This document shows positions 19,780-29,026 of a stretch of 64,000 bases of DNA, one piece after another; within the stretch, counting starts at the first letter, position 1; each line of letters starts with the position of its first letter. The notes below the pieces were generated by a model. It was not told where the DNA came from. It saw only the letters and a list, made by a program, of their open reading frames with translations, and did no database searches. Source of the DNA: Actinopolyspora lacussalsi subsp. righensis. GTDB taxonomy: Bacteria; Actinomycetota; Actinomycetes; Mycobacteriales; Pseudonocardiaceae. Location of the stretch: positions 124,001 through 188,000 of the forward strand of contig NZ_FPAT01000010.1 of assembly GCF_900116555.1 (NCBI RefSeq), in the 5' to 3' direction. A program made the translations under genes and the position numbers.

Positions 19780-20924
19780 GCTCGCGCGCCACCGACGACG
19801 AGCCCACCGACTCCGCGTCCACCTCCACCGGGGGATCCGCTCCGGACACCACCACCCCGGAGACCGCGGCCGGGACCTCGACGAGCGGGGACCGGTCGTC
19901 CGGAGCTCGGCCGAGCGAAACTCGACAAGCGGGGCGGAGCGGTTCGGGTGGCGTCGAGGCGCTGCTGCGGTTCCAGAGCCTGTTCGGCCTCCTGCTCGTC
20001 TTCCTGGCCTCGGTGGTGTTCTCGCCGCGCGGCGACGACGGCGAGATCATCTTCCTGACCAGCGAGAACCTGTTCAACCTCGTACGGGCGATCTCCGAGA
20101 TAGGCATCATCGCGATCGGCCTCACCTTCGTCATCCTCGTCGGCGGCATCGACCTGTCGGTGGGATCGCTGCTCGGGCTGGCGGCGGTGGGCTCGGCCGT
20201 ATTGCTGACCGAGGACGACTTCGGGGTGCTCGCCGCGGTCTCGGTGGTGCTGCTCGCCGGGCTGGTGTTCGGCCTGCTGCAGGGGATGGCGGTGGCGCTG
20301 CCTCGGGTGCAGGCGTTCATCGTCACGCTCGCGGGGCTGCAGATCGCCAGGGGACTGGCGCGCCTGTGGTCCGGTGGACAGACCGTGCCGATCACCTACG
20401 GTTCCGGTGCGGGGCAGGCACCGCTGTCGTTCTCGTTGCTGGGGGAGCGGACCTTCGACGGCATCGTGCCCGTCCCGGCGCTGATCTTCGCGGTCCTCGC
20501 GGTCCTCGCGGTGGCGTTCCTCCGGGGCAGCGCCTTCTCCCGCCACCTCTACGCCATCGGCGGCAACGAGAAGGCGGCCAGGACCTCGGGAGTCCCGGTC
20601 AACCGGGTCAAGATCATCGCGTTCGGGATCTGCGGACTGTGCGCGGCCCTGGCGGGCATCGTGCACGCCGGTCAGCTCAACACCGGCAGCCCCAACGCCG
20701 GGATCTCCTACGAGTTGGACGGGATCGCCGCCGTGGTAGTGGGTGGGACGAGCCTGGCGGGCGGTCGCGGATCGATGATGGGCACGATAGCCGGCGCGTT
20801 GCTGCTGGGAGTGCTCAACAACATCCTCGCGCTCAACACGGTGGACACCGACCTGCAGTTGGTCATCAAGGGTCTCGTGATCGTGGCTGCCGCCGCCGCG
20901 CAGCGGCTGTGGCCCTCCCGGTAG
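19776..20924 (+). CDS. Sugar ABC transporter permease (RbsC/BPD_transp_2 family)
   Basis: A 382-residue permease. A hydrophilic Ser/Thr-rich N-terminal ~60 residues is followed by eight to ten membrane segments and the CUT2 permease signature LTFVILVGGIDLSVGSLLGLAAVG and IGGNEKAARTSGVPVNRVKI, with VVGGTSLAGGRGSMMGTIAGALLLGVLNN near the C-terminus. It forms the homodimeric membrane channel of the importer. Coupled to the ATPase by a 4-bp overlap; the binding-protein gene follows after 30 bp. Confidence 0.92.
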   Translation: MSSRATDDEPTDSASTSTGGSAPDTTTPETAAGTSTSGDRSSGARPSETRQAGRSGSGGVEALLRFQSLFGLLLVFLASVVFSPRGDDGEIIFLTSENLFNLVRAISEIGIIAIGLTFVILVGGIDLSVGSLLGLAAVGSAVLLTEDDFGVLAAVSVVLLAGLVFGLLQGMAVALPRVQAFIVTLAGLQIARGLARLWSGGQTVPITYGSGAGQAPLSFSLLGERTFDGIVPVPALIFAVLAVLAVAFLRGSAFSRHLYAIGGNEKAARTSGVPVNRVKIIAFGICGLCAALAGIVHAGQLNTGSPNAGISYELDGIAAVVVGGTSLAGGRGSMMGTIAGALLLGVLNNILALNTVDTDLQLVIKGLVIVAAAAAQRLWPSR

Positions 20925-20954
20925 TGGAAATCCGGTAGTGGAAAAGGAGCCCGG

Positions 20955-21965
20955 ATGAGTTCTCGGACGCGATCGATGTTCGCGGCTGTCTGCGCGGTCG
21001 CGCTGCTCGGTGCCGGATGCGGGACCACGAGCACGAACGCGGGTGCGGCCGGTGGGGGACCGGATCCGGCGGAGGTCTGCGGTGGGCCGGGCGAGGAGTA
21101 CACCATCGGCGTCAGCCAGGCCAACGTCGCCGAGCCCTACCGGGTGCGGATGAACGCCGACATCAGGCGTGCCGCCGCCGAGGTCGAGCAGTTCGACGAG
21201 GTGCAGTTCCTCGACGCCGCGCAGGACAACTCCAGGCAGGTCAGCCAGATCCGGACCCTGATCACCAAGCGGGTGGACCTGCTGATCGTCAGCCCCAACG
21301 AGGCGGCCCCGCTTACCGGGGTGGTCGGCAGGGCCTACAACAGCGGCATCCCGGTGATCCTGCTGGACCGCAAGGTCAACGGCGATTCCTACTCCACGTT
21401 CATCGGCGCCGACAACGAGAGGATCGGCCGAAAGGCGGGCGAGTACCTCGCCGAGCACCTGCTGCCCGAGGGCGGCGAAATCGTCGAACTGCGCGGCCTG
21501 TCCGGCTCCACGCCCGCGGCCGAACGTGGCAGGGGCTTCCGCGCCGGGATCGAGGGGTCGGGAATCGAGATCATCGCCACCGCGGACGGGCAGTGGTTGC
21601 GTGCCGAGGCCCGATCGAAGATGGCGGCGATGCTCAAGGCCCACCCCCGCATCGACGCGGTTTACGGGCACAACGATCCCATGGCCGAGGGCGCCCACCT
21701 CGCCGCGCGGACGGCAGGACGGGCCGAAGGGACGAAGTTCGTCGGCATCGACGGGCTCCCCACACCCTCCGGTGGGATCAAGGCGGTGCGGCAGGGGCGG
21801 TTGTCGGCGACGTTCGTCTACCCCACCGGGGGTGCGGAGGCGATAACCGCCGCGAAGCGGATACTGATCGACTGCGAGTCGGTCCCCCGGAAGCGGACCC
21901 TGCCGACACAGCTGGTCACCCGGGAGAACGCCGCCGAGGTGTATCGCCGGTTGAATTCCCGGTGA
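20955..21965 (+). CDS. Sugar-binding lipoprotein of the ABC importer (Peripla_BP_4)
   Basis: A 336-residue solute-binding protein. It has a lipoprotein signal peptide (MSSRTRSMFAAVCAVALLGAGCG, lipobox LGAGC with the lipidated Cys at ~22) and then a type I periplasmic-binding fold: IGVSQANVAEPYRVRMNADI, LITKRVDLLIVSPNEAAPL, IPVILLDRKV and DAVYGHNDPMAEGAH. The pattern resembles RbsB and especially the galactofuranose-binding protein YtfQ. Together with the downstream GH172 glycosidase, which acts on furanosides, this points to a furanose or pentose substrate. That last step is inference. Confidence 0.88.
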   Translation: MSSRTRSMFAAVCAVALLGAGCGTTSTNAGAAGGGPDPAEVCGGPGEEYTIGVSQANVAEPYRVRMNADIRRAAAEVEQFDEVQFLDAAQDNSRQVSQIRTLITKRVDLLIVSPNEAAPLTGVVGRAYNSGIPVILLDRKVNGDSYSTFIGADNERIGRKAGEYLAEHLLPEGGEIVELRGLSGSTPAAERGRGFRAGIEGSGIEIIATADGQWLRAEARSKMAAMLKAHPRIDAVYGHNDPMAEGAHLAARTAGRAEGTKFVGIDGLPTPSGGIKAVRQGRLSATFVYPTGGAEAITAAKRILIDCESVPRKRTLPTQLVTRENAAEVYRRLNSR

Positions 21966-22008
21966 CGAATCCGGAGGTGACGAATCCGGCGGAGAGCATC
22001 GGTGATCC

Positions 22009-22024
22009 GATGTCGCCGAACATC
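22009..22024. promoter_or_regulatory. Small inverted repeat upstream of the GH172 gene
   Basis: GATGT-cgccga-ACATC lies in the 240-bp gap between the binding-protein gene and the glycosidase gene. It could be an operator or part of a weak transcript end. Two copies of GTGACGAATCCGG lie just upstream (~21963 and ~21977). Confidence 0.3.
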
Positions 22025-22206
22025 GCGGAAATGTGAAGATCTCTGGTTTTTCGCTGTGTTTCCCGTAGCGTCGATTCCCCCGAACGAACGATGTGGATTT
22101 CGGTGCGGAATCGACCGCGATCGTACGACAATTCTCGGGAAGTGGATCGACCCCGGTGCGGCTTTCCGCAGCGTGGTCGCGGATTCCTATCCGGGAGGCG
22201 AACACG

Positions 22207-24801
22207 ATGGCCGTGGGAACAAGCGCGGGAATCCGGTCCGGGCCCGCCGCTCGCGGGCGCGCGGCGCGCGTTCTCGTCGTGTTCGTGCTGGTTCTCGGCA
22301 CCCTCGGGGCCACCACCGGCGACTCCACCTCGGAACGCGTCCGTGCCGAGGAACCCGGCACACCGGCCGGATCGGGTGACGGCCGCACGGTCGGTTGGGA
22401 GACCTACCGCTCGCTGGACGAGCTGGGCGGGCTCCGACACGGTGGCAACAGCAAGCAGTTCTCCAGCTTCGCCAGGAGCGGCAGCAACGACGACGGTTTC
22501 AACGGAACCCACTCGTGCCTGCGCACCACCGAGCGCGGCTGCGTCATCGCGGAGCACACCGGGTCGGGGGAGATCACCTCGATCTGGTTCACCCGTGATC
22601 CCTGGGGCGATGTCACCGCCACCGGCGACATCCACATCCGACTGGACGGCCGGACCGTGCTGGACGCCCCGCTCGCCGACGTCGTGGCGGGTGAACTGGG
22701 GCCACCGTTCGTCTGGCCCCTGGTCGGCGACGCGCGCGACACCTCCGGTGGCGCGGTCGTCAAGGTCCCGATGCCCTACCGGGAGTCCATGCGGATCACC
22801 GTGGACGAGAACCCGTACTTCTACCACGTCGACTACCGCTCGTTCGCCGACGCGGACGGCGTCACCACCTTCGACCCGCGTGACCCGGCCCTGGACGTGG
22901 TCCGGCGGCTGCGTCGGTTCGGGGTGGCCGATCCCAAACCGGACGCGCCCACGATCGCGGAACGGCGCTCCCGGTTCTCGCTGCGCCCCGGCGAGTCCAC
23001 CACGCTGAAACCGATCCGCGGACCGGCGATGATCGACGAACTTCGGCTCCGCCTCCCCGGTGTCGTGGCGGCGCCGCGCGTGATCGACGACGGGCGCGCG
23101 TTCGGCGCGGGCGGATCCAGCTCCTTCGACGCGCGCATCGCACCCGGCAACGACGGGGTCCGGATAACCCGCCGCTACGACGCCAACGTCGGAGGCCAGG
23201 TGGCGCGAGTGCTCGTCGGTGACGAACGCGTCGGCACCTGGAACAGCGGCCCGGCGCGGCAGGGGGAGTGGGGACGCGAGCGGGTCACCGTGCCCGCCCC
23301 GCTGACCCGGGGCAGGACCGAGCTGCGCGTCACCAACGAGTTCCGGTCCGCCGAGGTGGACATCAACGAGTTCCGCTACGAAGTGCACAGCAGGGTGGAC
23401 GGTGACTGGATCCGCACCGACGTCCTCGACGTGGGACCGGCCAATCCCGGTGACGAGGCGGCGCACGACTACCGGATCGACAACCAGGTCTTCCAGCGGC
23501 GCAAACTGGTGGCCCACCTGCCGCACGAGCGTGCGCGGGTCGAGAAGTCCGACGCGGTGCTGCGCGACGTGCGGCTGCGGATCACCTTCGACGGACGCAC
23601 CACCGTCGACGCCCCGATCGGGGAGTTCTTCGGCTCCGGGCTCGGCGAGTACGACGTGCGCAGACTTATGAGCTCCATCGACGCCGGGGAGGGTTGGTAC
23701 ACCTCCTGGTGGCCCATGCCGTTCGCGCGACGAGCCGAGATCGAGCTGGTCAACGAGGGGTCGGTGCCGATCCGCCGTGCGGTGCTCGAAGCGACCGCCG
23801 CCCCTTCGGCGGGTGCGGGGCCGGGGACCGGTTCGGGCCACTTCCACGCCACGCACCGCCAGGGCCTCACCGAGCCCGGCAAGGACTGGAAGTTCCTGTC
23901 CACCTCGGGCAGCGGCACGTTCTACGGCGTGACGCACACCATGCGCGGCAGGATTCCCCCCGGCATGGCGCGCACTCCCCAGGGGCCGCGTTCCTCGGCC
24001 TCCCCACGTGCCAACCAGCGCAACTACCTGGAGGGCGACGAGCGGTTCTACGTGGACGGCTCGGCCAGCCCGGCCTGGTACGGCACCGGAACGGAGGACT
24101 TCTACGAGTCGGGCTGGTACTTCCGGGGCGGCACCACCTTCGCCATGCCGCTGGCGGGCAATCCCGCTTACGAGTACTCCGGTGACGGGTGCCGTTACGA
24201 CTGCACCGGGACGTACCGGCTGCTCGTGTCCGACGCGGTGTCGTTCGACAGCGAAATCGTGGCCGGTATCGAACACGGACCGGCCAACAACGAGCCGGCG
24301 CGCTACAGCTCCACCGCCTACTGGTACGGCAACCCGGTCTCCACCATGCGGCGCACCGACCGGATCGACCTGGGCGACCGGTTCAGCAGACTGGCGCACG
24401 ACTACAACGCCCTCGGCGAGTCGCGTCGGGAGCTCACCGCCACCTTCGAGGGCAGGCGCGATCCGGGCCCGTACCGGTACACGACCACCTCGACCACGGG
24501 TGAGATCGGGTTCCGGGTGCGGATCGATCCGGACAACTCCGGAGTGCGGCTCCGCAGACTCGCCGACCAGCGCAGCAGCCATCAGCGGGTTCGTGTGCTG
24601 GTCAACGGTCGGGACGCCGGTATCTGGTCGCAGCCGTTGGGCAACAGCGCGCACCGGTGGCTGGAGGACGGTTTCGACATCCCGGCCGAGCTCACCCGAG
24701 ACCGGAACACGCTGCGAGTGCGGCTGCTGCCCGCGGACGACGCGCCGCCCTGGTCGGCGGTGCGCTACACCGCGTTCTCCTACCGGACGGCGGGAGAATA
24801 G
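22207..24801 (+). CDS. Secreted GH172 (DUF2961) glycoside hydrolase
   Basis: An 864-residue exported protein with a signal peptide (hydrophobic core RVLVVFVLVLGTLGATT, ~residues 22-38). The DUF2961/GH172 jelly-roll features are split: an N-terminal part (ARSGSNDDGFNGT, GSGEITSIWFTRDPWGD, IHIRLDGRTVLDAPLADVV), a ~200-residue insertion, and a second part with VRLRITFDGRTTVDAPIGEFF, GTFYGVTHTMRG and the acidic motifs NYLEGDERFYVDG (~605) and WYGTGTEDFYESG (~623). It is about twice the usual family length. Characterised GH172 enzymes act on alpha-D-fructofuranosides and D-arabinofuranosides (difructose anhydride synthase, exo-D-arabinofuranosidases). The ATG is preceded by GGGAGG. Role: releases sugar for the adjacent importer and kinase. 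Confidence 0.82.
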   Translation: MAVGTSAGIRSGPAARGRAARVLVVFVLVLGTLGATTGDSTSERVRAEEPGTPAGSGDGRTVGWETYRSLDELGGLRHGGNSKQFSSFARSGSNDDGFNGTHSCLRTTERGCVIAEHTGSGEITSIWFTRDPWGDVTATGDIHIRLDGRTVLDAPLADVVAGELGPPFVWPLVGDARDTSGGAVVKVPMPYRESMRITVDENPYFYHVDYRSFADADGVTTFDPRDPALDVVRRLRRFGVADPKPDAPTIAERRSRFSLRPGESTTLKPIRGPAMIDELRLRLPGVVAAPRVIDDGRAFGAGGSSSFDARIAPGNDGVRITRRYDANVGGQVARVLVGDERVGTWNSGPARQGEWGRERVTVPAPLTRGRTELRVTNEFRSAEVDINEFRYEVHSRVDGDWIRTDVLDVGPANPGDEAAHDYRIDNQVFQRRKLVAHLPHERARVEKSDAVLRDVRLRITFDGRTTVDAPIGEFFGSGLGEYDVRRLMSSIDAGEGWYTSWWPMPFARRAEIELVNEGSVPIRRAVLEATAAPSAGAGPGTGSGHFHATHRQGLTEPGKDWKFLSTSGSGTFYGVTHTMRGRIPPGMARTPQGPRSSASPRANQRNYLEGDERFYVDGSASPAWYGTGTEDFYESGWYFRGGTTFAMPLAGNPAYEYSGDGCRYDCTGTYRLLVSDAVSFDSEIVAGIEHGPANNEPARYSSTAYWYGNPVSTMRRTDRIDLGDRFSRLAHDYNALGESRRELTATFEGRRDPGPYRYTTTSTTGEIGFRVRIDPDNSGVRLRRLADQRSSHQRVRVLVNGRDAGIWSQPLGNSAHRWLEDGFDIPAELTRDRNTLRVRLLPADDAPPWSAVRYTAFSYRTAGE

Positions 24802-24850
24802 CGCCCAACCGCTCGTTGGTGGGACTTCGGCACCGCGGCGCCGAGGGAGC

Positions 24851-24874
24851 GGCGATTTCGCGAGAAATTGACGC
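24851..24874 (+). repeat. M2 motif (copy 2)
   Basis: GGCGATTTCGCGAGAAATTG then ACGC, enclosed by GGGAGC/GCTCCC, which can close a stem around it. It lies between the GH172 gene and the kinase gene. See the M2 finding. Confidence 0.75.
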
Positions 24875-24901
24875 TCCCGGGGCCGCACCGCTCCCCGTCT
24901 G

Positions 24902-24926
24902 GGCGATTTCGTGGGAAATTGACGCC
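24902..24926 (+). repeat. M2 motif (copy 3)
   Basis: GGCGATTTCGTGGGAAATTG then ACGCC, 51 bp after copy 2 in the same orientation. M2 copies also occur in closely spaced pairs at 33.8 kb and 57.5 kb. Confidence 0.75.
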
Positions 24927-24997
24927 GAACACCGACGGGAGATCCGAACAGCCGAGGGTTCGCCGTGGTTTCGCGACGGCTGCGGGAAGTGGGAGCG

Positions 24998-26500
24998 ATG
25001 TCCGAAGAGGTACTGCTGGGAATCGACATCGGCACGTCCAGCTCCAAGGGTGTCCTGACCACCACCAGCGGTAAGATCCTGGCCAGGGCCGAGCGCGCAC
25101 ACGCCACGAGCCGCCCGTCACCGGGGCGGGTCGAGCACGACGCCGAGGCGATCTGGTGGCACGACTTCCGGGAGCTGGTGGCCGAGTTGTTGCCCGCCGC
25201 CGAGCGGCGCGGGATCGCCGGGCTCGGGGTCAGCGGTATCGGGCCGACACTGCTGCCCGCGGACGAGGAGGGCAACCCGCTGCGGCCCGCGATCCTGTAC
25301 GGCGTGGACACCAGGGCCACCGCCGAGATCGCGGAACTGAATGCCGAGCTCGGCCCCGAGGAGATACCGCGGCACAGCGGTTCGGCACTGAGCAGCCAGG
25401 CGGTCGGCCCCAAGATCCGCTGGCTGGTCAACAACGAACCCGAGACCTACCGTCGCACCGCGAAACTGCTGATGTGCGGCTCCTACCTGGTGCACCGCCT
25501 CACCGGTCGCTACGTGCTCGACCACCACTCGGCCAGCCAGTGCGATCCGATCTACGATCTTCACCGGAAACGCTGGGCCCCCGAGTGGTCCGACGCGGTG
25601 GCACCCGGGCTCGAACTGCCCGAACTGGCCTGGCCCACCGAAACGGCGGGCAGGGTCCACGCCCGCGCCGCCGCCGAGACCGGACTACCGGAGGGGCTGC
25701 CGGTCACGGTGGGCACCGTGGACGCCTGGGCGGAGGCGTGCAGCGTCGGTGTGCGCGATCCCGGCGACGTGATGCTGATGTACGGCACCACCATGTTCTT
25801 CGTGCGGGTCGTGGAACGGCTCCGGGCCCATCCGGTGCTGTGGGGCACTCGCGGTGTTCATCCGGACACCTATACCCAGGCCGCCGGGATGGCCACTTCC
25901 GGCGCGGTGACCGACTGGCTGCGCGGTCTGTTCGACGGGGAGTTCTCCGAGCTGGTCACCGCCGCTTCCGAGGTTCCCGCCGGAAGCCGCGGGCTGCTGC
26001 TGTTGCCCTACTTCGCCGGTGAGCGCACCCCCGTGTTCGACCCGGACGCGCGGGGCATGCTGTTCGGCCTGACCACCGAGCACGGCCGGGCCGAGCTCTA
26101 CCGCGGTGCCCTGGAGGGAATCGCCTACGGAGTGCGGCACAACCTCGCCGAGATGCGCGGTTCGGACACCGCGACCGAACGACTCGTGGCGGTGGGCGGT
26201 GGCACCACGGGCGGGCTGTGGACCCGCATCGTCTCCGACGTGACCGGCTGCACCCAGCTGATCCCGGCGGAGACGGTGGGTGCCTGCTACGGCGACGCGC
26301 TGCTGGCCGGGTTGGCCACCGGCACGGCGGTTGCCCCGGACGAGTGGAATCCGGTGGTCGACCGGGTCGAGCCGGACCCGGCCAACACCGAGCGCTACGA
26401 CGCCTTCTACCGCCACTACCGCACGCTCTACGAGAGCACCGCCGAGACGGCGCACTTCCTCGCCGAACAGCAGCGGATCGCCACCGCGGATCCGGCCTGA
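24998..26500 (+). CDS. FGGY-family carbohydrate kinase (xylulokinase-like)
   Basis: A 500-residue ATP-dependent sugar kinase. N-terminal phosphate-binding LGIDIGTSSSKGVLTTTSGK, a substrate-region motif RVEHDAEAIWWHDF, the domain 2 glycine-rich region VGGGTTGGLWTRIVSDVTG and the tail GACYGDALLAGLATG are all present. Substrate cannot be told from sequence. Candidates are D-xylulose, D-ribulose or a related ketopentose derived from the sugars imported by the upstream ABC system. ATG 24998 follows GGGAG closely; upstream in-frame codons run through the M2 repeats and are not coding. It ends 78 bp before the convergent rmuC. Confidence 0.88.
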   Translation: MSEEVLLGIDIGTSSSKGVLTTTSGKILARAERAHATSRPSPGRVEHDAEAIWWHDFRELVAELLPAAERRGIAGLGVSGIGPTLLPADEEGNPLRPAILYGVDTRATAEIAELNAELGPEEIPRHSGSALSSQAVGPKIRWLVNNEPETYRRTAKLLMCGSYLVHRLTGRYVLDHHSASQCDPIYDLHRKRWAPEWSDAVAPGLELPELAWPTETAGRVHARAAAETGLPEGLPVTVGTVDAWAEACSVGVRDPGDVMLMYGTTMFFVRVVERLRAHPVLWGTRGVHPDTYTQAAGMATSGAVTDWLRGLFDGEFSELVTAASEVPAGSRGLLLLPYFAGERTPVFDPDARGMLFGLTTEHGRAELYRGALEGIAYGVRHNLAEMRGSDTATERLVAVGGGTTGGLWTRIVSDVTGCTQLIPAETVGACYGDALLAGLATGTAVAPDEWNPVVDRVEPDPANTERYDAFYRHYRTLYESTAETAHFLAEQQRIATADPA

Positions 26501-26578
26501 TCCCGCCACGGGCGGCGCGGCGGGACCGCCGTGCGGTGTTCCCACAGGACCGAAGCGTTGGACAGCCGCCGCGTCCGG

Positions 26579-27637
26579 TCATTCCGCCGCGCCGTCGCCC
26601 GTCCCGTTCCGGGAAGCCACCCTGTCGGTGCGACCCGCCTCGTCCCCGGAACCGGACGACCCTTCCGAACCGGCCAACTCCGCCGAACCCGACGGTCCAT
26701 CGGAACCGGCCAGTCCTTCCGAGGTCCGACGCACCTCGGCCACCCCGGTGGCGTCGTTCAGCTCGGCCAGCGGCAGCACCGCCCCCCGGAAGTGCTCCAG
26801 CGCGTCGAGCTCCCTGCGGCGTGCCGAGACGAACCGCTGCAGGTGAGTGCCGGACAGGTTGACCGCCTCCACCGCCGAGGCCGCGGCCCGCTGCGCCTCC
26901 ACCGCCTGGGCGCGGATCCGCTCGATGTCGGCGGCGATGGTGCGTTCGGTCGCCGCGAACAGCGCGGCCGAGGCCAGCACCCCGAACCCGGTGGGTCCAC
27001 ACAGGAACACCCGCTTCTCCAGCAGCCACCCCAGCAGCGTCGGGTCGCTGTCCAGCGCCGAGACCACCGCCGCGTCGGAGGGAACGAACATGATCGCGCC
27101 GTAGATCGCGTCGGCCCAACGCTGGTAGTCCCTACCCGCTAGCTCCTTGGCGCGGGCGCGGATGTTGCGGGCGTGCACCCGCAGCGCCTCGTCGCGTTCC
27201 GCCGGATCGTCGGTTTCCATCGCCTCGGCCCACGCGGCGAAACTGGCCTTGGCATCCACCGGGACGCGCCGGTCCCCGCCCACGTTGAGCACCAGGTCCG
27301 GCCGGGCGGCACCACCACCCGCCAGGTCGGTCTGCTGGGTGAAGTGAACCCCTTCCCGGAGTCCCAGTGCCCGGGTGGTTCGTACCAGGGCCTGTTCACC
27401 CAACTCGCCGCGTCCGGTGCTGGAGGCGAAGGTCACCTCGTAGCGCCGCAGCGCCGCCTCGTGCCGCGAGGCGCGCTCCCGCTCCGCCTCCAGCATCCGC
27501 AGCGCCTCCTCCGCCCGCCGTGCGGAATCCTCGGCCCTGCGGGCGGAATCGCCGTACAACCGCCAGATCACCAGCAGCGCGGCCGCGAACAGCAGCACCA
27601 TCACCACCAGCAGACCCCCGAGCATCGCTGACCCCAC
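26579..27637 (-). CDS. rmuC: DNA recombination protein RmuC homologue
   Basis: A 352-residue protein: one N-terminal transmembrane helix (LLVVMVLLFAAALLVIWRLY), a coiled coil (~residues 28-60, AEDSARRAEEALRMLEAERE) and a PD-(D/E)xK-like nuclease core with RGELGEQAL, RPDLVLNVGGDRRVPVDAKA, AEAMETDDPAERDEALRVHA and YGAIMFVPSDAAVVSA. RmuC is proposed to trim DNA and limit recombination at inverted repeats. GTG 27637 was chosen for the GAGAGGAG five bases upstream; ATG 27625 is the alternative. The Ser/Gly/Glu-rich last ~45 residues are probably disordered. Divergent from sbcD, another gene that acts on hairpin DNA. Confidence 0.87.
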   Translation of the reverse strand: MGSAMLGGLLVVMVLLFAAALLVIWRLYGDSARRAEDSARRAEEALRMLEAERERASRHEAALRRYEVTFASSTGRGELGEQALVRTTRALGLREGVHFTQQTDLAGGGAARPDLVLNVGGDRRVPVDAKASFAAWAEAMETDDPAERDEALRVHARNIRARAKELAGRDYQRWADAIYGAIMFVPSDAAVVSALDSDPTLLGWLLEKRVFLCGPTGFGVLASAALFAATERTIAADIERIRAQAVEAQRAAASAVEAVNLSGTHLQRFVSARRRELDALEHFRGAVLPLAELNDATGVAEVRRTSEGLAGSDGPSGSAELAGSEGSSGSGDEAGRTDRVASRNGTGDGAAE

Positions 27638-27847
27638 GAGCACTCCTCTCGTCCGTCGGTCGTCGAACGGATCATCGCCGACGAGGGGGAGCCGCGTCCC
27701 GTCCCCGTCCGCGACACGCCCCCACTCGCGGCACACCGCTGTCTCCCGTGACACAGCACTGCCGCCCGCCGCGCATCGCCGCCGCCCGCGCCACACCACT
27801 GCCGACGGGGTGATCGAACCGCCGCGGTGTGTCGATAGCGTGCGGCC

Positions 27848-29026
27848 ATGCGCCTGCTGCACACCTCGGACTGGCACATCGGTCGCACGTTCCACGGCCA
27901 CGACCTGCTCGACGACCAGCGGCGGGTGCTCTCCGAGCTGGCCGAGATCGTCCGTGCCGAGAACGTGGACGTGGTGGTGATCTCCGGGGACCTCTACGAC
28001 CGCTCGGTGCCTTCCGGCGAGGCGGTGCAGACCTGCGTCGACGTGCTCGAACAGCTCCGCCGGACCGGCGCGCGGCTGGTCGTCACGTCGGGCAACCACG
28101 ACTCCCCGCAGCGGGTCGGCGCGTTCGCCGGATTCGCGGCAGCCGGCGGGCTGCACCTGCACACCCGCGTAGCCACCCTGCACGAGCCCACCGTGCTCTC
28201 CGACGAGCACGGGCCGGTGGCCTTCTACGGCATCCCCTACCTCGAACCCGACCCGGCTCGGCAGGTGCTGCGCACCAGCACGGCACCCGGCGCGGCAGAG
28301 GACGTCGAGCGCGGTCACCCCGCTGTGCTGGGTGAGGCGATGAACCGGGTTCGGGGCGAACTGGACAGCCGCGATCCCGGCACCAGGTCCGTGGTGCTGG
28401 CACACGCCTTCGTCACCGGTGGCGGCAGCAGTGACTCCGAACGCAACATCGCCGTCGGCGGGGTGGATCAGGTGCCAGCCGACGTGTTCGCCGGGGTCGA
28501 CTACGTGGCGCTCGGGCATCTGCACGGTTGCCAGCGGATCACCGAGCGGGTGCGGTACTCGGGCAGCCCGATGGCCTACTCGTTCTCCGAGACGCGGCAG
28601 CGCAAATCGGTGTGGCTGGTCGAGCTGGACTCCGAGGGACTGTCCGAAACACGCCGGATCGAGCTGCCCGTTCCCCGCGAACTGGCCACGGTGTCCGGAA
28701 CTCTCGAACAGCTGCTGCACGACCCCGAGTACGAATCCGCCACGGACTGCTACGTTTCGGCCACGGTCACCGACGAGGCCCGGCCGGTCGACGGGATGCG
28801 CAGGCTGCAGCAGCGGTTCCCCCACGCCGTGCACATGGAGTGGGAACCGGCGGGCGGCAGGGCCCGTGCCTCGCTGCGCTACTCGGAGGCGGTGCGTGAC
28901 CGCGACGAGCCGCGGCTGCTGCGGGACTTCGTCGCCAATTGCCGGGGAGCGGAACCGTCCGACTCGGAGGGTGAGTTGTTGGATCGGGCACTGTCCGAAG
29001 TGAACACAGCGGAGGTGCGGCGGTGA
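27848..29026 (+). CDS. sbcD: Exonuclease SbcD (Mre11-type nuclease)
   Basis: A 392-residue metallophosphoesterase nuclease. Metal-binding motifs appear in order: HTSDWHIG (D, H), VISGDLYDRSVPS (GDxxD), VTSGNHDSPQRV (GNHD), VLAHAFVTGGG and ALGHLHGCQRI (GHxH). The capping domain and C-terminal segment are present, and the length is normal for the family. With SbcC it forms the SbcCD complex that opens DNA hairpins and processes protein-blocked ends. Its stop overlaps the sbcC start by 4 bp (GTGA). Confidence 0.95.
   Translation: MRLLHTSDWHIGRTFHGHDLLDDQRRVLSELAEIVRAENVDVVVISGDLYDRSVPSGEAVQTCVDVLEQLRRTGARLVVTSGNHDSPQRVGAFAGFAAAGGLHLHTRVATLHEPTVLSDEHGPVAFYGIPYLEPDPARQVLRTSTAPGAAEDVERGHPAVLGEAMNRVRGELDSRDPGTRSVVLAHAFVTGGGSSDSERNIAVGGVDQVPADVFAGVDYVALGHLHGCQRITERVRYSGSPMAYSFSETRQRKSVWLVELDSEGLSETRRIELPVPRELATVSGTLEQLLHDPEYESATDCYVSATVTDEARPVDGMRRLQQRFPHAVHMEWEPAGGRARASLRYSEAVRDRDEPRLLRDFVANCRGAEPSDSEGELLDRALSEVNTAEVRR

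Noticed and set aside
26579-28834. 751-codon minus-strand ORF through rmuC and sbcD
   Set aside because: Only the rmuC part is homologous; the rest is antisense to sbcD and open because of GC bias.
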